Assembly: GCF_030649675.1 (NCBI RefSeq)
Contig: NZ_JAUTDR010000012.1
Location: 1-64,000, forward strand
Direction of reading: 5' to 3'
DNA: 64,000 nucleotides
DNA from: Haliea sp. E1-2-M8
GTDB lineage: Bacteria > Pseudomonadota > Gammaproteobacteria > Pseudomonadales > Halieaceae
The position numbers and the translations under genes are program-made. Positions 25,919 to 38,202 of the stretch are shown here, piece after piece. Numbering within the stretch: position 1 is the stretch's first letter; the number at the start of each line of letters is the position of its first letter. The notes below the pieces were generated by a model. The model was not told where the DNA came from and searched no databases. It saw only the letters and a list, made by a program, of their open reading frames with translations.

Positions 25919-27217
25919 ATGACTAAAGACACCTCAAAATCAGGCGACGACGGCGGCAAGCTGCTGTATTGCTCATTTTGCGGCAAGAGCCAGCATGAAG
26001 TGCGCAAATTGATCGCCGGCCCGTCGGTGTTCATTTGTGATGAGTGTGTGGATCTGTGCAATGACATCATCCGCGAGGAAGTGCAGGAAAGCAGCAGTGA
26101 AGCCAAGCGCGACAATCTGCCAACTCCGCACGAGATCAAGGCTATCCTCGACGAGTATGTGATTGGCCAGCAACGTGCCAAAAAGGTACTTTCTGTTGCC
26201 GTGTACAACCACTACAAGCGTCTGCGCCATGGCCAGTCCAGCACTCGCGGCGACGATGTCGAACTCGGCAAGAGCAATATCCTGCTGGTGGGGCCCACCG
26301 GCAGCGGCAAGACCCTGTTGGCTGAAACCCTGGCCCGCTTGCTGGATGTGCCGTTTACGATTGCCGATGCCACCACGCTCACCGAAGCGGGCTACGTCGG
26401 GGAAGATGTCGAGAACATCATCCAGAAGCTGTTGCAGAAATGCGACTATGACGTCGAAAAGGCTCAGGTTGGCATCGTCTACATCGACGAGATCGACAAG
26501 ATATCCCGCAAGTCAGACAACCCTTCGATCACCCGGGATGTATCCGGGGAGGGTGTACAGCAGGCGCTGCTGAAGCTGATCGAAGGCACGGTTGCCTCGG
26601 TTCCCCCGCAGGGCGGGCGCAAGCATCCGCAGCAGGAGTTCCTGCAGGTCGACACCTCCAACATCCTGTTCATTTGCGGCGGCGCCTTTGCCGGCCTCGA
26701 CAAGGTTATCCGCAACCGCTCCGAAAAGGGTGGGATCGGCTTCAACGCCGAGGTCAAGAGCAAGGATGAGCGTCGCAATGTCGGTGAGTTGTTGTTTGAT
26801 CTCGAGCCCGAGGACCTGGTGCAGTACGGTTTGATCCCCGAGTTTGTCGGCCGGCTGCCGGTGATTGCGACTCTGGAAGAGCTGGATGTGCCTGCTCTGG
26901 TACAAATCCTCACCGAGCCGCGCAACTCCCTGACCAAGCAGTACAGCAAGCTGTTCGAGATGGAAGGGGTGGAAGTGGACTTCCGCGAGGATGGGCTGCG
27001 CGCGGTCGCGGAGCGTGCCATGGACCGCAAGACCGGTGCCCGGGGCCTGCGTTCCATTCTCGAGGGCGTGCTGCTGGATTCCATGTACAACATTCCCTCC
27101 CGCAGTGACGTGAGCAAGGTGGTCATCGATGAGTCCGTGATCCGCGGCGATTCCGAGCCCCTGCTGGTCTATCAGAACCACGAGCCCGCCCCCCGGACCG
27201 CCTCCAAGGACGAGTAA
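25919..27217 (+). CDS. clpX: ATP-dependent Clp protease ATP-binding subunit ClpX
   Basis: 432-residue AAA+ unfoldase. The N-terminal zinc-binding domain has CSFCGKS and CDEC (about 19–47). The core has Walker A GPTGSGKT, pore loop GYVG, Walker [10 protein letters not shown], the RKH loop (GGRKHPQQE) and the ClpP-docking IGF loop (GIGFNAEV). It feeds unfolded substrates into ClpP, encoded just upstream. GGGCAGAG may be the ribosome-binding site. Confidence 0.98.
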   Translation: MTKDTSKSGDDGGKLLYCSFCGKSQHEVRKLIAGPSVFICDECVDLCNDIIREEVQESSSEAKRDNLPTPHEIKAILDEYVIGQQRAKKVLSVAVYNHYKRLRHGQSSTRGDDVELGKSNILLVGPTGSGKTLLAETLARLLDVPFTIADATTLTEAGYVGEDVENIIQKLLQKCDYDVEKAQVGIVYIDEIDKISRKSDNPSITRDVSGEGVQQALLKLIEGTVASVPPQGGRKHPQQEFLQVDTSNILFICGGAFAGLDKVIRNRSEKGGIGFNAEVKSKDERRNVGELLFDLEPEDLVQYGLIPEFVGRLPVIATLEELDVPALVQILTEPRNSLTKQYSKLFEMEGVEVDFREDGLRAVAERAMDRKTGARGLRSILEGVLLDSMYNIPSRSDVSKVVIDESVIRGDSEPLLVYQNHEPAPRTASKDE

Positions 27218-27262
27218 GCGGGGTTTGCCTGGCGGCGGCGCTCAGCCGTCGACACAGCGCGG

Positions 27263-27290
27263 CTTGTGATTTGTGGGATCGCCCCCACTT
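27263..27290 (+). promoter_or_regulatory. Sigma32-type heat-shock promoter of lon
   Basis: CTTGTG (27263–27268), 14-base spacer, CCCCACTT (27283–27290), close to the sigma32 consensus CTTGAA–N13-15–CCCCATNT. It lies 38 bases before the lon start codon. lon is a classic sigma32 gene in E. coli. Confidence 0.55.
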
Positions 27291-27328
27291 AAGGGTCAGG
27301 CGTGACCATTTACAACCCGGAGATTTCT

Positions 27329-29740
<2,412 letters not shown>

Positions 29741-29953
29741 AACAGGGGTTTCGGTTGACCGTGAGTTCGGCTCTGGTATACAGTCGAGCCCACTGAATCC
29801 AGTGGTAATCCTCCCGGTTTCGGCGTCCAGGGGCGCACGAGAGAATAGCTGGAATCGCTTTCTGGTGGGTTCCACAGCACCATGAATTTGACCGCGCTTT
29901 GCTGCGGGTACAACTCTTGACATTTTGTCAGATAACACTCCAAGGGGATACTT

Positions 29954-30229
29954 GTGAACAAGACCGAACTTATCGATGCCATCGCCGCTGCTGCCGACCT
30001 GCCCAAGGCTTCCGCCGGGCGCGCCCTCGACGCTATTGTCGACAGCATCACTGAAGCGCTCAGCAAGGGTGACCAGGTCACACTGGTAGGCTTTGGCACC
30101 TTTGCTGTCAAGCACCGTGCAGCGCGCGAGGGGCGCAATCCGCAGACCGGGCAAAGCATCCAGATCAAGGCGTCCAATGTGCCCGGCTTCAAGGCAGGCA
30201 AGGCGCTCAAGGATGCAGTCAACGCCTGA
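29954..30229 (+). CDS. hupB: DNA-binding protein HU-beta
   Basis: 91-residue nucleoid protein. [20 protein letters not shown] and the DNA-intercalating arm around [20 protein letters not shown] are typical of HU. The start is GTG (29954) with AAGGGG 8 bases upstream. It has its own transcription unit, with a good terminator downstream. The 213 bases before it contain a TTGACA (29917–29922), but no -10 box at proper distance. Confidence 0.97.
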   Translation: MNKTELIDAIAAAADLPKASAGRALDAIVDSITEALSKGDQVTLVGFGTFAVKHRAAREGRNPQTGQSIQIKASNVPGFKAGKALKDAVNA

Positions 30230-30317
30230 GTCGCAGTATCAGGCGGGGAAGCCCCGCGCGCCGGGTTGTCCACAGCGCCAGAGCTTCACCTATGCTGCAG
30301 TAACTGTCCAGGGAAAG

Positions 30318-30341
30318 GCGCACTCAAGGGTGCGCTTTTTT
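30318..30341 (+). terminator. Rho-independent terminator of hupB
   Basis: GCGCAC (30318–30323), loop TCAAGG, GTGCGC (30330–30335), followed by six T. It lies 28 bases before the ppiD start. Confidence 0.9.
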
Positions 30342-30368
30342 GTTGATACACAGTGGAAAAAATAACCC

Positions 30369-32249
30369 ATGCTTCAGGATATTCGCAAGAGCACCCAGGG
30401 AACCGCGGCCAAGGTTGTCATCGGCCTCATCGTCCTTTCCTTCGCCCTTTTCGGCATTGAATCCATTCTGGTCGGTGGTGGTGGCAGCAGCGTTGCGGAA
30501 GTCAACGGCGAGACGGTCAGCCCCATCGAGTTGCAACAGGCGGTGGATACCCAGCGCAGGCAGCTGATGGCAATGATGGGCGACGACCTGGATCCGGCGT
30601 TGCTGGACGAGCAGCGTCTGAGCGCTCGGGCGCTGGAGGGCATTATCAACCGCAAGCTGTTGATGCAGTCCGCCCGCAGCATGGGCTTGACCGTATCCGA
30701 GGCGGAGCTGGGGGCTGTTATCGGCGGCATGGAGCAATTCCAGGTCGACGGCGAGTTCTCACCGGAGATGTACAAGAGCCTGCTGGCGTCTGCTGGCTAC
30801 ACCCCGGGCACCTTCAAGCGGGCGCTCAAGGATGACCTGGTCCTGAATCAGCTGCGCGCGGGGTTGGCCGGCAGCGATTTCGCCACCTCCGCAGAGCTGG
30901 CGCTGAACGCCCGCATCCTGGCCGAGCAGCGCGACATTCGCTACCTGACCATTCCGCTGGAACCATTTCTGGCCGAGTCGGCGCCCGATGCCGCCGAGAT
31001 CGAGGCCTGGTACCGGGCCAACGAAGAACGTTTCATGACTCCCGAGTCAGTCGTGCTGAATTATGTGGAGTTGACCCTCGAGGACTTCCGCAAGCCGGTA
31101 GCGGAGCGTGACATTGAGGAAGAGTACCGGATTCAGGTCGACGGCTACCAGTACCAGACCGAGAATCGCGTCGCGCACATCCTGTTGCAACAGGGCAGTG
31201 ACGAATCCGCGGCAGACTTTGCGAATCGTATCGATGCCGTGCAGGCGGCATTGGCCGCCGGCGAGGAATTTGCGGCGGTGGCCGCAGAACGCTCCGACGA
31301 CATCGGTTCGGCGAGCAACGGCGGTGATCTCGGATTCAGTGCCGGCGACGCTTTTCCAGAGGAAATGGAAGCAGCCATCGCCGAGCTTGATGTCAATGTG
31401 ATCTCCGAGCCTGTGGAGACGGAAGCCGGCACACACATTCTGCTGGTGACCGAGCGCCGCGAGGCCGATCCGCCAAGCCTGGCGGAACTGCGTCCGGAAC
31501 TGGAGTCGCGTCTGCAGGACCGGGAGGCCCGGGTTGCGCTGCTGCTGGCGGTCGAACAATTGCGCGATCTCGCCTTCACCGCGGGCGATCTGTCGCGCCC
31601 GGCCGAGGAACTCGGTCTGGAAGTGAAGCGCAGCGAGCCGGTTACCCGCGACCAGCAGAGTGGCCCGCTGGCAGCGCCCGGGATTCTGCGCGCCGCGTTC
31701 TCCGAGGATGTTCTCGAACTGGGCCACAACAGTGAGGTGGTCGAGCTGGGCGGCGACCGCTTTGTGGCGGTGCACCTGCATCGGCACAACAAGCCTGAGC
31801 TGCAACCTCTCGCAGCGGTGCAGGAAGAGATCGTAGCGGCGCTGACCCGGGAGCGGGCACAGGAGGCGCTCGAACGCACAGCCGAAGCGGCAGTTGAGTC
31901 GCTCGCGGCGGGCGAGGAGTCGCTTGAGGCACTGGCGGTGCGGGAAGGCTATGAATGGCAGGTTGAACTTGGCGCCCGCCGCGACAGCCGGACAGTGCCG
32001 GGGCCGGTCCTGCAACGCGCGTTCAGCATGCCGGCACCGGCATCAGGCCCGGTCGCGGATTATGTTGTCGAGGCATCGGGCGACGCCCGGGTGCTGGAGC
32101 TGGTGCGCGTCGAGGCCGGCGAACTGGCCACGCTCCCGCCCGAACAGCAGCGCAGTCTGCGGCAACGGATCGGTAGCGAGTTCGGTGCGATGTTGCAGGT
32201 CGAGCACGAGCAGGCTCTGCGCTCCGACGCTGACATTTCCGTTCTCTGA
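30369..32249 (+). CDS. ppiD: Periplasmic folding chaperone PpiD (SurA_N/parvulin family)
   Basis: 626 residues anchored in the inner membrane by one N-terminal helix (about 12–32, KVVIGLIVLSFALFGIES). A SurA-like chaperone region precedes a parvulin domain (about 262–360: VAHILLQ, GGDLGFSAGDAFPEEM), and a second C-terminal chaperone lobe follows. It assists folding of secreted proteins near the Sec translocon. The order hupB–ppiD is conserved. The stop overlaps by one base a possible upstream serA start at 32249. Confidence 0.95.
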   Translation: MLQDIRKSTQGTAAKVVIGLIVLSFALFGIESILVGGGGSSVAEVNGETVSPIELQQAVDTQRRQLMAMMGDDLDPALLDEQRLSARALEGIINRKLLMQSARSMGLTVSEAELGAVIGGMEQFQVDGEFSPEMYKSLLASAGYTPGTFKRALKDDLVLNQLRAGLAGSDFATSAELALNARILAEQRDIRYLTIPLEPFLAESAPDAAEIEAWYRANEERFMTPESVVLNYVELTLEDFRKPVAERDIEEEYRIQVDGYQYQTENRVAHILLQQGSDESAADFANRIDAVQAALAAGEEFAAVAAERSDDIGSASNGGDLGFSAGDAFPEEMEAAIAELDVNVISEPVETEAGTHILLVTERREADPPSLAELRPELESRLQDREARVALLLAVEQLRDLAFTAGDLSRPAEELGLEVKRSEPVTRDQQSGPLAAPGILRAAFSEDVLELGHNSEVVELGGDRFVAVHLHRHNKPELQPLAAVQEEIVAALTRERAQEALERTAEAAVESLAAGEESLEALAVREGYEWQVELGARRDSRTVPGPVLQRAFSMPAPASGPVADYVVEASGDARVLELVRVEAGELATLPPEQQRSLRQRIGSEFGAMLQVEHEQALRSDADISVL

Positions 32250-32278
32250 TGCCAACTGACAGGACGCCGATAAACACC

Positions 32279-33454
32279 ATGGCCAGACGCATTCTCACGC
32301 TCAACCAGATTTCGGTGAAGGGGCTGGAGCGCCTGCCCCGCGATGGCTACGAGATCGCCAGCGAGTTTACCCACCCGGATGCCATCCTGTTGCGCAGCCA
32401 CAAGCTGCAGGCGGATGACATTGCCGATTCGGTGCTGGCGATTGCCCGCGCCGGCGCCGGCGTCAACAATATCCCGGTGGCGGAGTGCACTCGCCGGGGC
32501 GTACCCGTATTCAACTCCCCGGGCGCCAACGCCAACGCGGTCAAGGAACTGGTTGCGGCCGGCCTGCTGCTGGGCTCCCGCGGCGTCGTGGAAGGCCTGG
32601 CCTACGTTGACGGGCTCGCCGGCATCAGTGACGCCGCGGAACTGCACCAGACCCTGGAAGCCAACAAGAAGCATTTCAAGGGCAATGAACTGCGCGGCAA
32701 GACTCTGGGCATCGTCGGCCTCGGCGCTATCGGCTCCCTGGTGGCGGACATGGCCCTGACCCTGGGCATGGACGTGATCGGCTATGACCCGGCGCTGTCA
32801 GTGGACGCTGCCTGGCGCCTTTCCAGCCAGGTACGCAAGGCGGATACGCTGTCGGCGGTATTCACCCGCAGCGACTACGTCACCCTGCATCTGCCGGCGC
32901 TGGAGTCCACTCGCGGCCTGGTCAACGCGGAACTGCTGGCGGCGATGCCCGCTCACGCCTGTCTGCTGAATTTTGCCCGTCAGGAAATCGTCGACGAGGA
33001 AGCGTTGCGGGCGGCCCTGGGGCGCGGCCAGTTGCGCAAGTACATCGCCGACTTCCCCAGCCCGGCTCTGATCGGGCGCAAGGATGTGGTGCTGATGCCG
33101 CATATCGGCGCCAGCACGGACGAGGCCGAGGACAACTGCGCGATCATGGCCGCAGACCAGCTGCGGGATTTTCTCGAGAACGGCAATATCCGCAACGCGG
33201 TGAATTTCCCCACGCTGCAGCTGGAACGTGCGGGAGGCTGTCGGCTGGCAGTGACCAACACCAACGTGCCGCGAATTCTCGGCAGCGTGCTGTCCATTCT
33301 GGCGGAGCTGAATATCAACGTTGTCGACATGCTGAACAAGAGTCGCGACGACATCGCCTACAACCTGATCGATATGGATATTTGCCCGGCCGAGTCCAGC
33401 CTGGCTTCCATGCGTGCGCTGGATGGCGTGATCAACGTCAGGGTGATTCCTTAA
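32279..33454 (+). CDS. serA: D-3-phosphoglycerate dehydrogenase (ACT-domain type)
   Basis: About 391 residues. It should catalyse the first step of serine synthesis. There is an N-terminal substrate-domain segment (AGAGVNNIPVAEC), a Rossmann motif GIVGLGAIGSLVADMA, the substrate Arg in NFARQEIVDEEAL, the catalytic His in MPHIGASTDEAEDN, and a C-terminal ACT domain (about 320–391) for regulation. The DVFxxEP motif that normally holds the catalytic Glu is replaced by ADFPSPAL, as in a known SerA subgroup. The ATG at 32279 is preferred over one ten codons upstream. There is no serB or serC nearby. Confidence 0.92.
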   Translation: MARRILTLNQISVKGLERLPRDGYEIASEFTHPDAILLRSHKLQADDIADSVLAIARAGAGVNNIPVAECTRRGVPVFNSPGANANAVKELVAAGLLLGSRGVVEGLAYVDGLAGISDAAELHQTLEANKKHFKGNELRGKTLGIVGLGAIGSLVADMALTLGMDVIGYDPALSVDAAWRLSSQVRKADTLSAVFTRSDYVTLHLPALESTRGLVNAELLAAMPAHACLLNFARQEIVDEEALRAALGRGQLRKYIADFPSPALIGRKDVVLMPHIGASTDEAEDNCAIMAADQLRDFLENGNIRNAVNFPTLQLERAGGCRLAVTNTNVPRILGSVLSILAELNINVVDMLNKSRDDIAYNLIDMDICPAESSLASMRALDGVINVRVIP

Positions 33455-33499
33455 CCGGCCAGAACCCGGCGTCGTCTTTCCGAACCCGAGGCAAGGACC

Positions 33500-34033
33500 A
33501 TGGCTGACTCACTGGACACTATTACACAGCAGGCCCGCAAGGCCCGCAATTTCGATAATCCTCCCCTGGAGCGCTGGCATCCACCGCTGTCCGGGGATAT
33601 CGATATCCGCATTGCAGCGGACGGCAGCTGGTACCACGAGGGCCGGATTATCGCCCGCGAGGCCATTGTCCGGCTGTTTGCAAGTATTCTGCGACGCGAG
33701 GAGGACGGAGACTACTACCTGGTCACCCCCGGTGAAAAATGGCGGGTGAAGGTTGAACTGCACCCACTGATTGTCACCGAGATCAATCAGCGTGAGGATG
33801 CAGGTGGGCCGCTGCTGGTAGCGCGTCTGAACACCGGCCGTGAAGTACCGATTGATGGGGATCACCCCCTGTTCCTTGAGCCCGCCGTCGGCGATGTCGC
33901 CGCTATCTCACTACCTCACGGACTCAGCGCCCTGTTGTCCAGGGCTGCCTGGTATCGCCTGGTAGAGAGCGCAGAGGAGAGGGAAGGGCGCCTGCAGGTG
34001 GCGAGCGCAGGGAAGTGGTTCCCGCTGCAGTAA
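33500..34033 (+). CDS. DUF1285 family protein
   Basis: 177-residue soluble protein of unknown function. The DUF1285 pattern is clear: PPLERWHPPLSGDIDIRIA, DGSWYHEGRII, then YYLVTPGEKWRVKVEL and a final FPL. A SpoVS-like or PH-like beta fold has been proposed for the family. It follows serA by 45 bases on the same strand and converges with etfQO. Its last codons form one arm of a 10-bp hairpin. Confidence 0.88.
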   Translation: MADSLDTITQQARKARNFDNPPLERWHPPLSGDIDIRIAADGSWYHEGRIIAREAIVRLFASILRREEDGDYYLVTPGEKWRVKVELHPLIVTEINQREDAGGPLLVARLNTGREVPIDGDHPLFLEPAVGDVAAISLPHGLSALLSRAAWYRLVESAEEREGRLQVASAGKWFPLQ

Positions 34034-34044
34034 ACTGCAGCGGG
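34021..34044. terminator. Symmetric hairpin at the convergent DUF1285/etfQO ends
   Basis: CCCGCTGCAG (34021–34030), loop TAAA containing the stop codon, CTGCAGCGGG (34035–34044): a perfect 10-bp stem between convergent genes. There is no U tract on either side, so it may be a transcription barrier or an mRNA 3' stabiliser. Confidence 0.45.
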
Positions 34045-34054
34045 CGCGAGCGGC

Positions 34055-35707
34055 TTACATGTTCGGGTAATTCGGCCCGCCAAAGCCTTCCGGGGTAACC
34101 CAGACAATATTCTGCGCCGGGTCCTTGATGTCACAGGTCTTGCAGTGCACACAGTTCTGGGCGTTGATCTGGAACCGCTGCCCCTTGGCGTCTTCCACGA
34201 TTTCATACACGCCCGCCGGGCAGTAGCGCTGGGCCGGCTCATCGTACTGCGGCAAATTCTTTTCCAGCGGCACGTCCGGATCAATCAGGGTCAAGTGGCA
34301 GGGCTGGTCTTCCTCGTGGTTGGTATTCGACAGGAATACCGAAGACAGGCGGTCGAAGCTGATCTTGTTGTCCGGCTTCGGGTAGGCCGGCTTATTGCTC
34401 GCACTGGCCAGTTTCAGGGTGGCGTAATCCGGCACTGCGTCGTTAAGGGTGAAGGGGAGCTTGCCGCCAAAAATGTTCTGGTCGATCCACACCATGGCCG
34501 ATCCGACCAGGAAGCCAAACTTGTGCATGAATCCACTGAAGTTGCGCGTGGTGTAAAGCTCTTCATGCAGCCAGGAGTTCTGCACCTTGTCGGCAAAGGA
34601 CGCGAGGTCTGCTGGCGCAGATTCCCCCTCGGCAAGCGCCTCCACCACGGCCTCTGCTGCCAGCATGCCGCTCTTCATGGCGGTGTGGTTGCCCTTGATT
34701 TTGACGGCGTTGAGCGTGCCCGCGTCACAGCCAATGAGCAGACCGCCGGGGAAGTGCATCTTCGGCAGGGAGTTGAAGCCGCCCTTGGAAATTGCGCGGG
34801 CGCCGTAGCCGATGCGCGAGCCTCCCTCCAGGTACTTGAGGGTTTCCGGATGGTGCTTCCAGCGCTGGAATTCCGCGAACGGATTCAGGTGCGGATTGGA
34901 GTAGTTGAGGTCGGTGATCAGGCCCAGGTACACCTGGTTGTTTTCGGCGTGATAGAGGAAGGCGCCGCCGCTGGCGCCGTTTTCCTGTAGCGGCCAGCCG
35001 AGGCCGTGAACCACCAGGCCTTCCCGATGCTGGTCGGCGGGAATTTCCCAGATCTCCTTGATGCCGATGCCGTAGTGCTGGGGATCCTTGTCCTGATCCA
35101 GGCTGAATTGGCGAATCAGTTGCTTGCCGAGGTGGCCGCGGCAGCCCTCGGCGAAGAGAGTATATTTCGCGTGCAACTCCATCCCCGGGGTGTAGCTGGC
35201 TTTCTTTTCCCCATCGGCAGCAATGCCCATGTCACCGGTAGCGATACCCTTGACCCCGCCATCGGCATGGAACAACACTTCTGCGGCGGCAAAGCCGGGG
35301 TAGACTTCCACCCCCAGGTTTTCTGCCTGCTCCGCGAGCCAGCGGCAGACGTTGCCCATGGACACAATATAATTGCCCTCATTGTGGGTGGGCTTGGGAA
35401 TCATGAAGTTGGGCAGTTTGATGGCTTTTTGGGCGCTGGTATAGAAAAAGAAGCGGTCTTCCGTGACCGCAGTGGGCAGCGGTGCTCCCATGTCCTTCCA
35501 GTCGGGGAACAGCTCCGCCAGGGCGCGGGGCTCCAGCACCGCTCCGGACAGGATATGCGCGCCGACCTCGGAACCTTTTTCCACGACGCAAACGGTGACT
35601 TCGCGCTCCTGCTCCTGGGCCAGTTGCATGATGCGACAGGCAGCAGACAGGCCCGCGGGCCCGGCGCCAACAATCACGACGTCAAATTCCATTGATTCAC
35701 GTTCCAC
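34055..35707 (-). CDS. Electron transfer flavoprotein-ubiquinone oxidoreductase
   Basis: 550-residue membrane-associated FAD/4Fe-4S enzyme that passes electrons from ETF to ubiquinone. The N-terminal FAD motif is DVVIVGAGPAGLSAA. The C-terminus is ferredoxin-like, with CPAGVYEIVED and CVHCKTCDIKDP supplying the cluster cysteines. The start is GTG (35707) with AGAGGA 7 bases upstream; the ATG at 35692 would also leave the FAD motif intact. etfBA is divergent across a 284-base gap; the three products form one path from acyl-CoA dehydrogenases to the quinone pool. Confidence 0.96.
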   Translation of the reverse strand: MERESMEFDVVIVGAGPAGLSAACRIMQLAQEQEREVTVCVVEKGSEVGAHILSGAVLEPRALAELFPDWKDMGAPLPTAVTEDRFFFYTSAQKAIKLPNFMIPKPTHNEGNYIVSMGNVCRWLAEQAENLGVEVYPGFAAAEVLFHADGGVKGIATGDMGIAADGEKKASYTPGMELHAKYTLFAEGCRGHLGKQLIRQFSLDQDKDPQHYGIGIKEIWEIPADQHREGLVVHGLGWPLQENGASGGAFLYHAENNQVYLGLITDLNYSNPHLNPFAEFQRWKHHPETLKYLEGGSRIGYGARAISKGGFNSLPKMHFPGGLLIGCDAGTLNAVKIKGNHTAMKSGMLAAEAVVEALAEGESAPADLASFADKVQNSWLHEELYTTRNFSGFMHKFGFLVGSAMVWIDQNIFGGKLPFTLNDAVPDYATLKLASASNKPAYPKPDNKISFDRLSSVFLSNTNHEEDQPCHLTLIDPDVPLEKNLPQYDEPAQRYCPAGVYEIVEDAKGQRFQINAQNCVHCKTCDIKDPAQNIVWVTPEGFGGPNYPNM

Positions 35708-35991
35708 GGCAGCATCCTCTGGTTGCGGGGGCAGACAAGATATTGAATTTCAGTCTGATAAAACCGGTGCAAGTATATAATTTTTAAAGGTTAAAGACCA
35801 TAAACGCGGTGGGTGCCCGGTATCCAGATTGTGTCCGCTACGGTTTATTTTGCTGTCACCCTGGCTGCGCGCCCCGGCCTCTTGACCTGTCGTGGCTTTG
35901 GCGGCAACATACCCGCCCGAACTCAAACCGGTGGCCCGCCACTCGCGGCCTGGCCCCCTGTAACCCACCCGAAACTAGCGTTGGAAATCCT
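35708..35991. promoter_or_regulatory. Divergent control region between etfQO and etfBA
   Basis: An AT-rich island in GC-rich surroundings (35766–35807) holds a perfect TATAAT on the plus strand (35776–35781) and an overlapping TATACT on the minus strand. Neither has a good -35, which suggests an activator. The plus-strand leader to etfB would be about 205 bases. No known operator is recognised. Confidence 0.4.
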
Positions 35992-36744
35992 ATGAAGGTT
36001 CTTGTTGCCGTAAAGCGCGTCGTTGACTATAACGTCAAGGTCCGTGCCAAGGGCGATGGCAGTGATGTTGATCTGAACAATGTCAAAATGGCCATCAACC
36101 CATTCTGTGAAATCGCCGTCGAGGAAGCCGTCCGCCTGAAGGAAGCCGGCGTTGCCACGGAAGTGATTGCGGTATCGGTTGGGGAGAAGCCCTGCCAGGA
36201 GCAAATCCGCACCGCCCTGGCGCTGGGCGCCGACCGCGGCATTCACGTGGAAACGGAAGGGGGCGTAGAGCCCCTGGTCGTGGCCAAGCTATTGAAGGGC
36301 GTGGTCGAGAAGGAGCAGCCCCAGCTGGTCATCCTGGGCAAGCAATCCATCGACGGTGACAACAACCAGACCGGCCAGATGCTGGGTGCACTGACCAAGA
36401 TGCCCCAGGGAACTTTTGCCTCTGAAATCAAGGTGGAAGGCGAGAAAATTAATGTGATACGTGAAGTGGATGGTGGGCTCCAGACCATCAGCCTGACGCT
36501 GCCGGCGATCGTCACCACCGACCTGCGCCTGAACGAGCCACGCTACGCCTCGCTGCCCAACATCATGAAGGCCAAGAAGAAGCAGCTGGACGTATTTACG
36601 CCCGCCGATCTGGGTGTCGAAGTCACCAAACATCTGACCCAGCTCAAGGTCGAGCCACCACCTGAGCGCAAGGCCGGGATCAAGGTCGAGGACGTCGCCC
36701 AGCTGGTCGACAAACTGAAGAACGAGGCGAAGGTAATCTCATGA
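35992..36744 (+). CDS. etfB: Electron transfer flavoprotein, beta subunit
   Basis: 250 residues. [20 protein letters not shown] and the AMP-binding and ETF-beta signature [20 protein letters not shown], then [19 protein letters not shown], identify it. It receives electrons from acyl-CoA and other dehydrogenases as a dimer with EtfA. The ATG at 35992 begins the family-standard N-terminus; the longer frame upstream is unsupported. ATGA overlap couples it to etfA. Confidence 0.97.
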   Translation: MKVLVAVKRVVDYNVKVRAKGDGSDVDLNNVKMAINPFCEIAVEEAVRLKEAGVATEVIAVSVGEKPCQEQIRTALALGADRGIHVETEGGVEPLVVAKLLKGVVEKEQPQLVILGKQSIDGDNNQTGQMLGALTKMPQGTFASEIKVEGEKINVIREVDGGLQTISLTLPAIVTTDLRLNEPRYASLPNIMKAKKKQLDVFTPADLGVEVTKHLTQLKVEPPPERKAGIKVEDVAQLVDKLKNEAKVIS

Positions 36745-37670
36745 GCACATTGGTTATTGCAGAACACGACAACAGCAGCCTCAAACCCGCCACCCTCAAT
36801 GCGGTAGCGGCCGCCGAAGCCATGGGTGCCGATATCGATATCCTGGTGGCTGGCGCCGACTGCAGCGCCGTTGCCGACCAGGCCGCGGCCGTGCCGGGCG
36901 TGGGCAAGGTGCTGCTGGCGGACAATGCTGCCTACGAGCACCAGCTGGCGGAAAATATAAGTCTGCTGATTGCCGAAGTGGCAGCGAATTACGACAACAT
37001 CATTGCGCCCTCGACCACCAACGGCAAGAACACCCTGCCGCGGGTCGCCGCATTACTGGACGTCGCCCAGATTTCCGACATCATCTCCGTTGAATCCGCC
37101 GACACCTTCAAGCGTCCGATCTATGCCGGCAACGTCATTGCCACGGTGCAGACCACCGATGCCAAGAAAGTTATCACCGTGCGCACGACCGCCTTTGACG
37201 CCGTTGCCGCAGAGGGTGGTTCCGCAACCATTGAAGCCTTGTCCTCCGAGCATGATGCGGGCATATCCGAGTTTGTCGGCGAGGAAGTGGCGGTGTCCGA
37301 TCGCCCCGAGCTGACCGCTGCACCGGTGGTGATTTCCGGTGGCCGCGGCATGCAGAACGGGGACAACTTCAAACTGCTGGAAGGGATCGCGGACAAGTTG
37401 GGGGCGGCCATTGGCGCCTCGCGCGCGGCGGTGGATGCCGGCTTTGTTCCCAACGACATGCAGGTTGGCCAGACCGGCAAGATTGTGGCTCCGGATCTGT
37501 ATATCGCCGTCGGTATCTCCGGCGCGATCCAGCACCTGGCGGGGATGAAGGACTCCAAGGTCATTGTCGCCATCAACAAGGACGAGGATGCCCCGATCTT
37601 TCAGGTGGCAGACTACGGCCTGGTGGCGGACCTGTTCAATGCCCTGCCGGAACTGGAAGCCGCGCTCTGA
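36741..37670 (+). CDS. etfA: Electron transfer flavoprotein, alpha subunit
   Basis: 309 residues. The C-terminal FAD-binding domain carries the ETF-alpha signature [20 protein letters not shown] and [33 protein letters not shown] and [17 protein letters not shown] are also present. It overlaps etfB by four bases. A palindromic terminator follows 18 bases after the stop. Confidence 0.97.
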   Translation: MSTLVIAEHDNSSLKPATLNAVAAAEAMGADIDILVAGADCSAVADQAAAVPGVGKVLLADNAAYEHQLAENISLLIAEVAANYDNIIAPSTTNGKNTLPRVAALLDVAQISDIISVESADTFKRPIYAGNVIATVQTTDAKKVITVRTTAFDAVAAEGGSATIEALSSEHDAGISEFVGEEVAVSDRPELTAAPVVISGGRGMQNGDNFKLLEGIADKLGAAIGASRAAVDAGFVPNDMQVGQTGKIVAPDLYIAVGISGAIQHLAGMKDSKVIVAINKDEDAPIFQVADYGLVADLFNALPELEAAL

Positions 37671-37688
37671 AGCAACGCTCTGGCCACT

Positions 37689-37710
37689 ACAAAAAAGCCG
37701 GCTTTTTTGT
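37689..37710. terminator. Bidirectional terminator between etfA and the cysI operon
   Basis: A 22-bp perfect palindrome of A6 GCCGGC T6 type between convergent transcription units. On either strand a GC hairpin is followed by a run of T, so it can serve both. Confidence 0.7.
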
Positions 37711-37734
37711 GCGTGATCGGAGTGGTACCCCGCC

Positions 37735-38202
37735 TCAGTGCCGCCGCCGGAACAGCGGCTGCGGCTCGTCGATCGCACCCTGGTAGTGCTCGGAGAAGAT
37801 ATCCAACTGCCGCAGACCCTCTTCCAGCCGGGACTCATCGCTGAACTGGAACGCGTCAAAACCGCAGCGACGCAGGTAGTGCAGCTGGTCCGGCAGGAAC
37901 GTACCCACGGCTCGCAGCTCACCCCGATAACCGCGCTGGCGCAGTTCCCGGCCATAGGAAAACCCGCGCCCGTCGGTAAACAGCGGGAAATGCACCGCTA
38001 CCAGCCCAATCGCATCCAGTGCCGGCAGCAGTTCGGCGATACCGTCACCGGGTTCAATTTGCACCGCGGAGCCGGTTTTGTCGGCGAGGTCCTGCCACTG
38101 GCCCAGCGTGGGCAGGTGAAATTCCGGTGCTGTGGCGGCGTCGGCTGCGGGCGGCAGCCAGGCGTCGCTGGTAATCTCGCCCTGCTTAATGAGTTTTGGC
38201 AT
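37735..38202 (-). CDS. DUF934 family protein, sulfite-reductase partner
   Basis: 155 residues. The family core is GLVAVHFPLFTDGRGFSYGR, then ELRQRGYRGELRAVG and FLPDQLHYLRRCGFDAFQF. DUF934 genes almost always follow cysI in pseudomonads and relatives. A role in sulfite reduction is inferred from that linkage; biochemistry is lacking. The ATG at 38202 lies 17 bases inside the end of cysI, so the two are coupled. The frame upstream is only shadow. Confidence 0.9.
   Translation of the reverse strand: MPKLIKQGEITSDAWLPPAADAATAPEFHLPTLGQWQDLADKTGSAVQIEPGDGIAELLPALDAIGLVAVHFPLFTDGRGFSYGRELRQRGYRGELRAVGTFLPDQLHYLRRCGFDAFQFSDESRLEEGLRQLDIFSEHYQGAIDEPQPLFRRRH

Noticed and set aside
29917-29922. TTGACA before hupB as a -35 box.
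   Set aside because: The next -10-like hexamer (GATACT) is 24 bases away and too close to the start codon; GATAAC is only 6 bases away.
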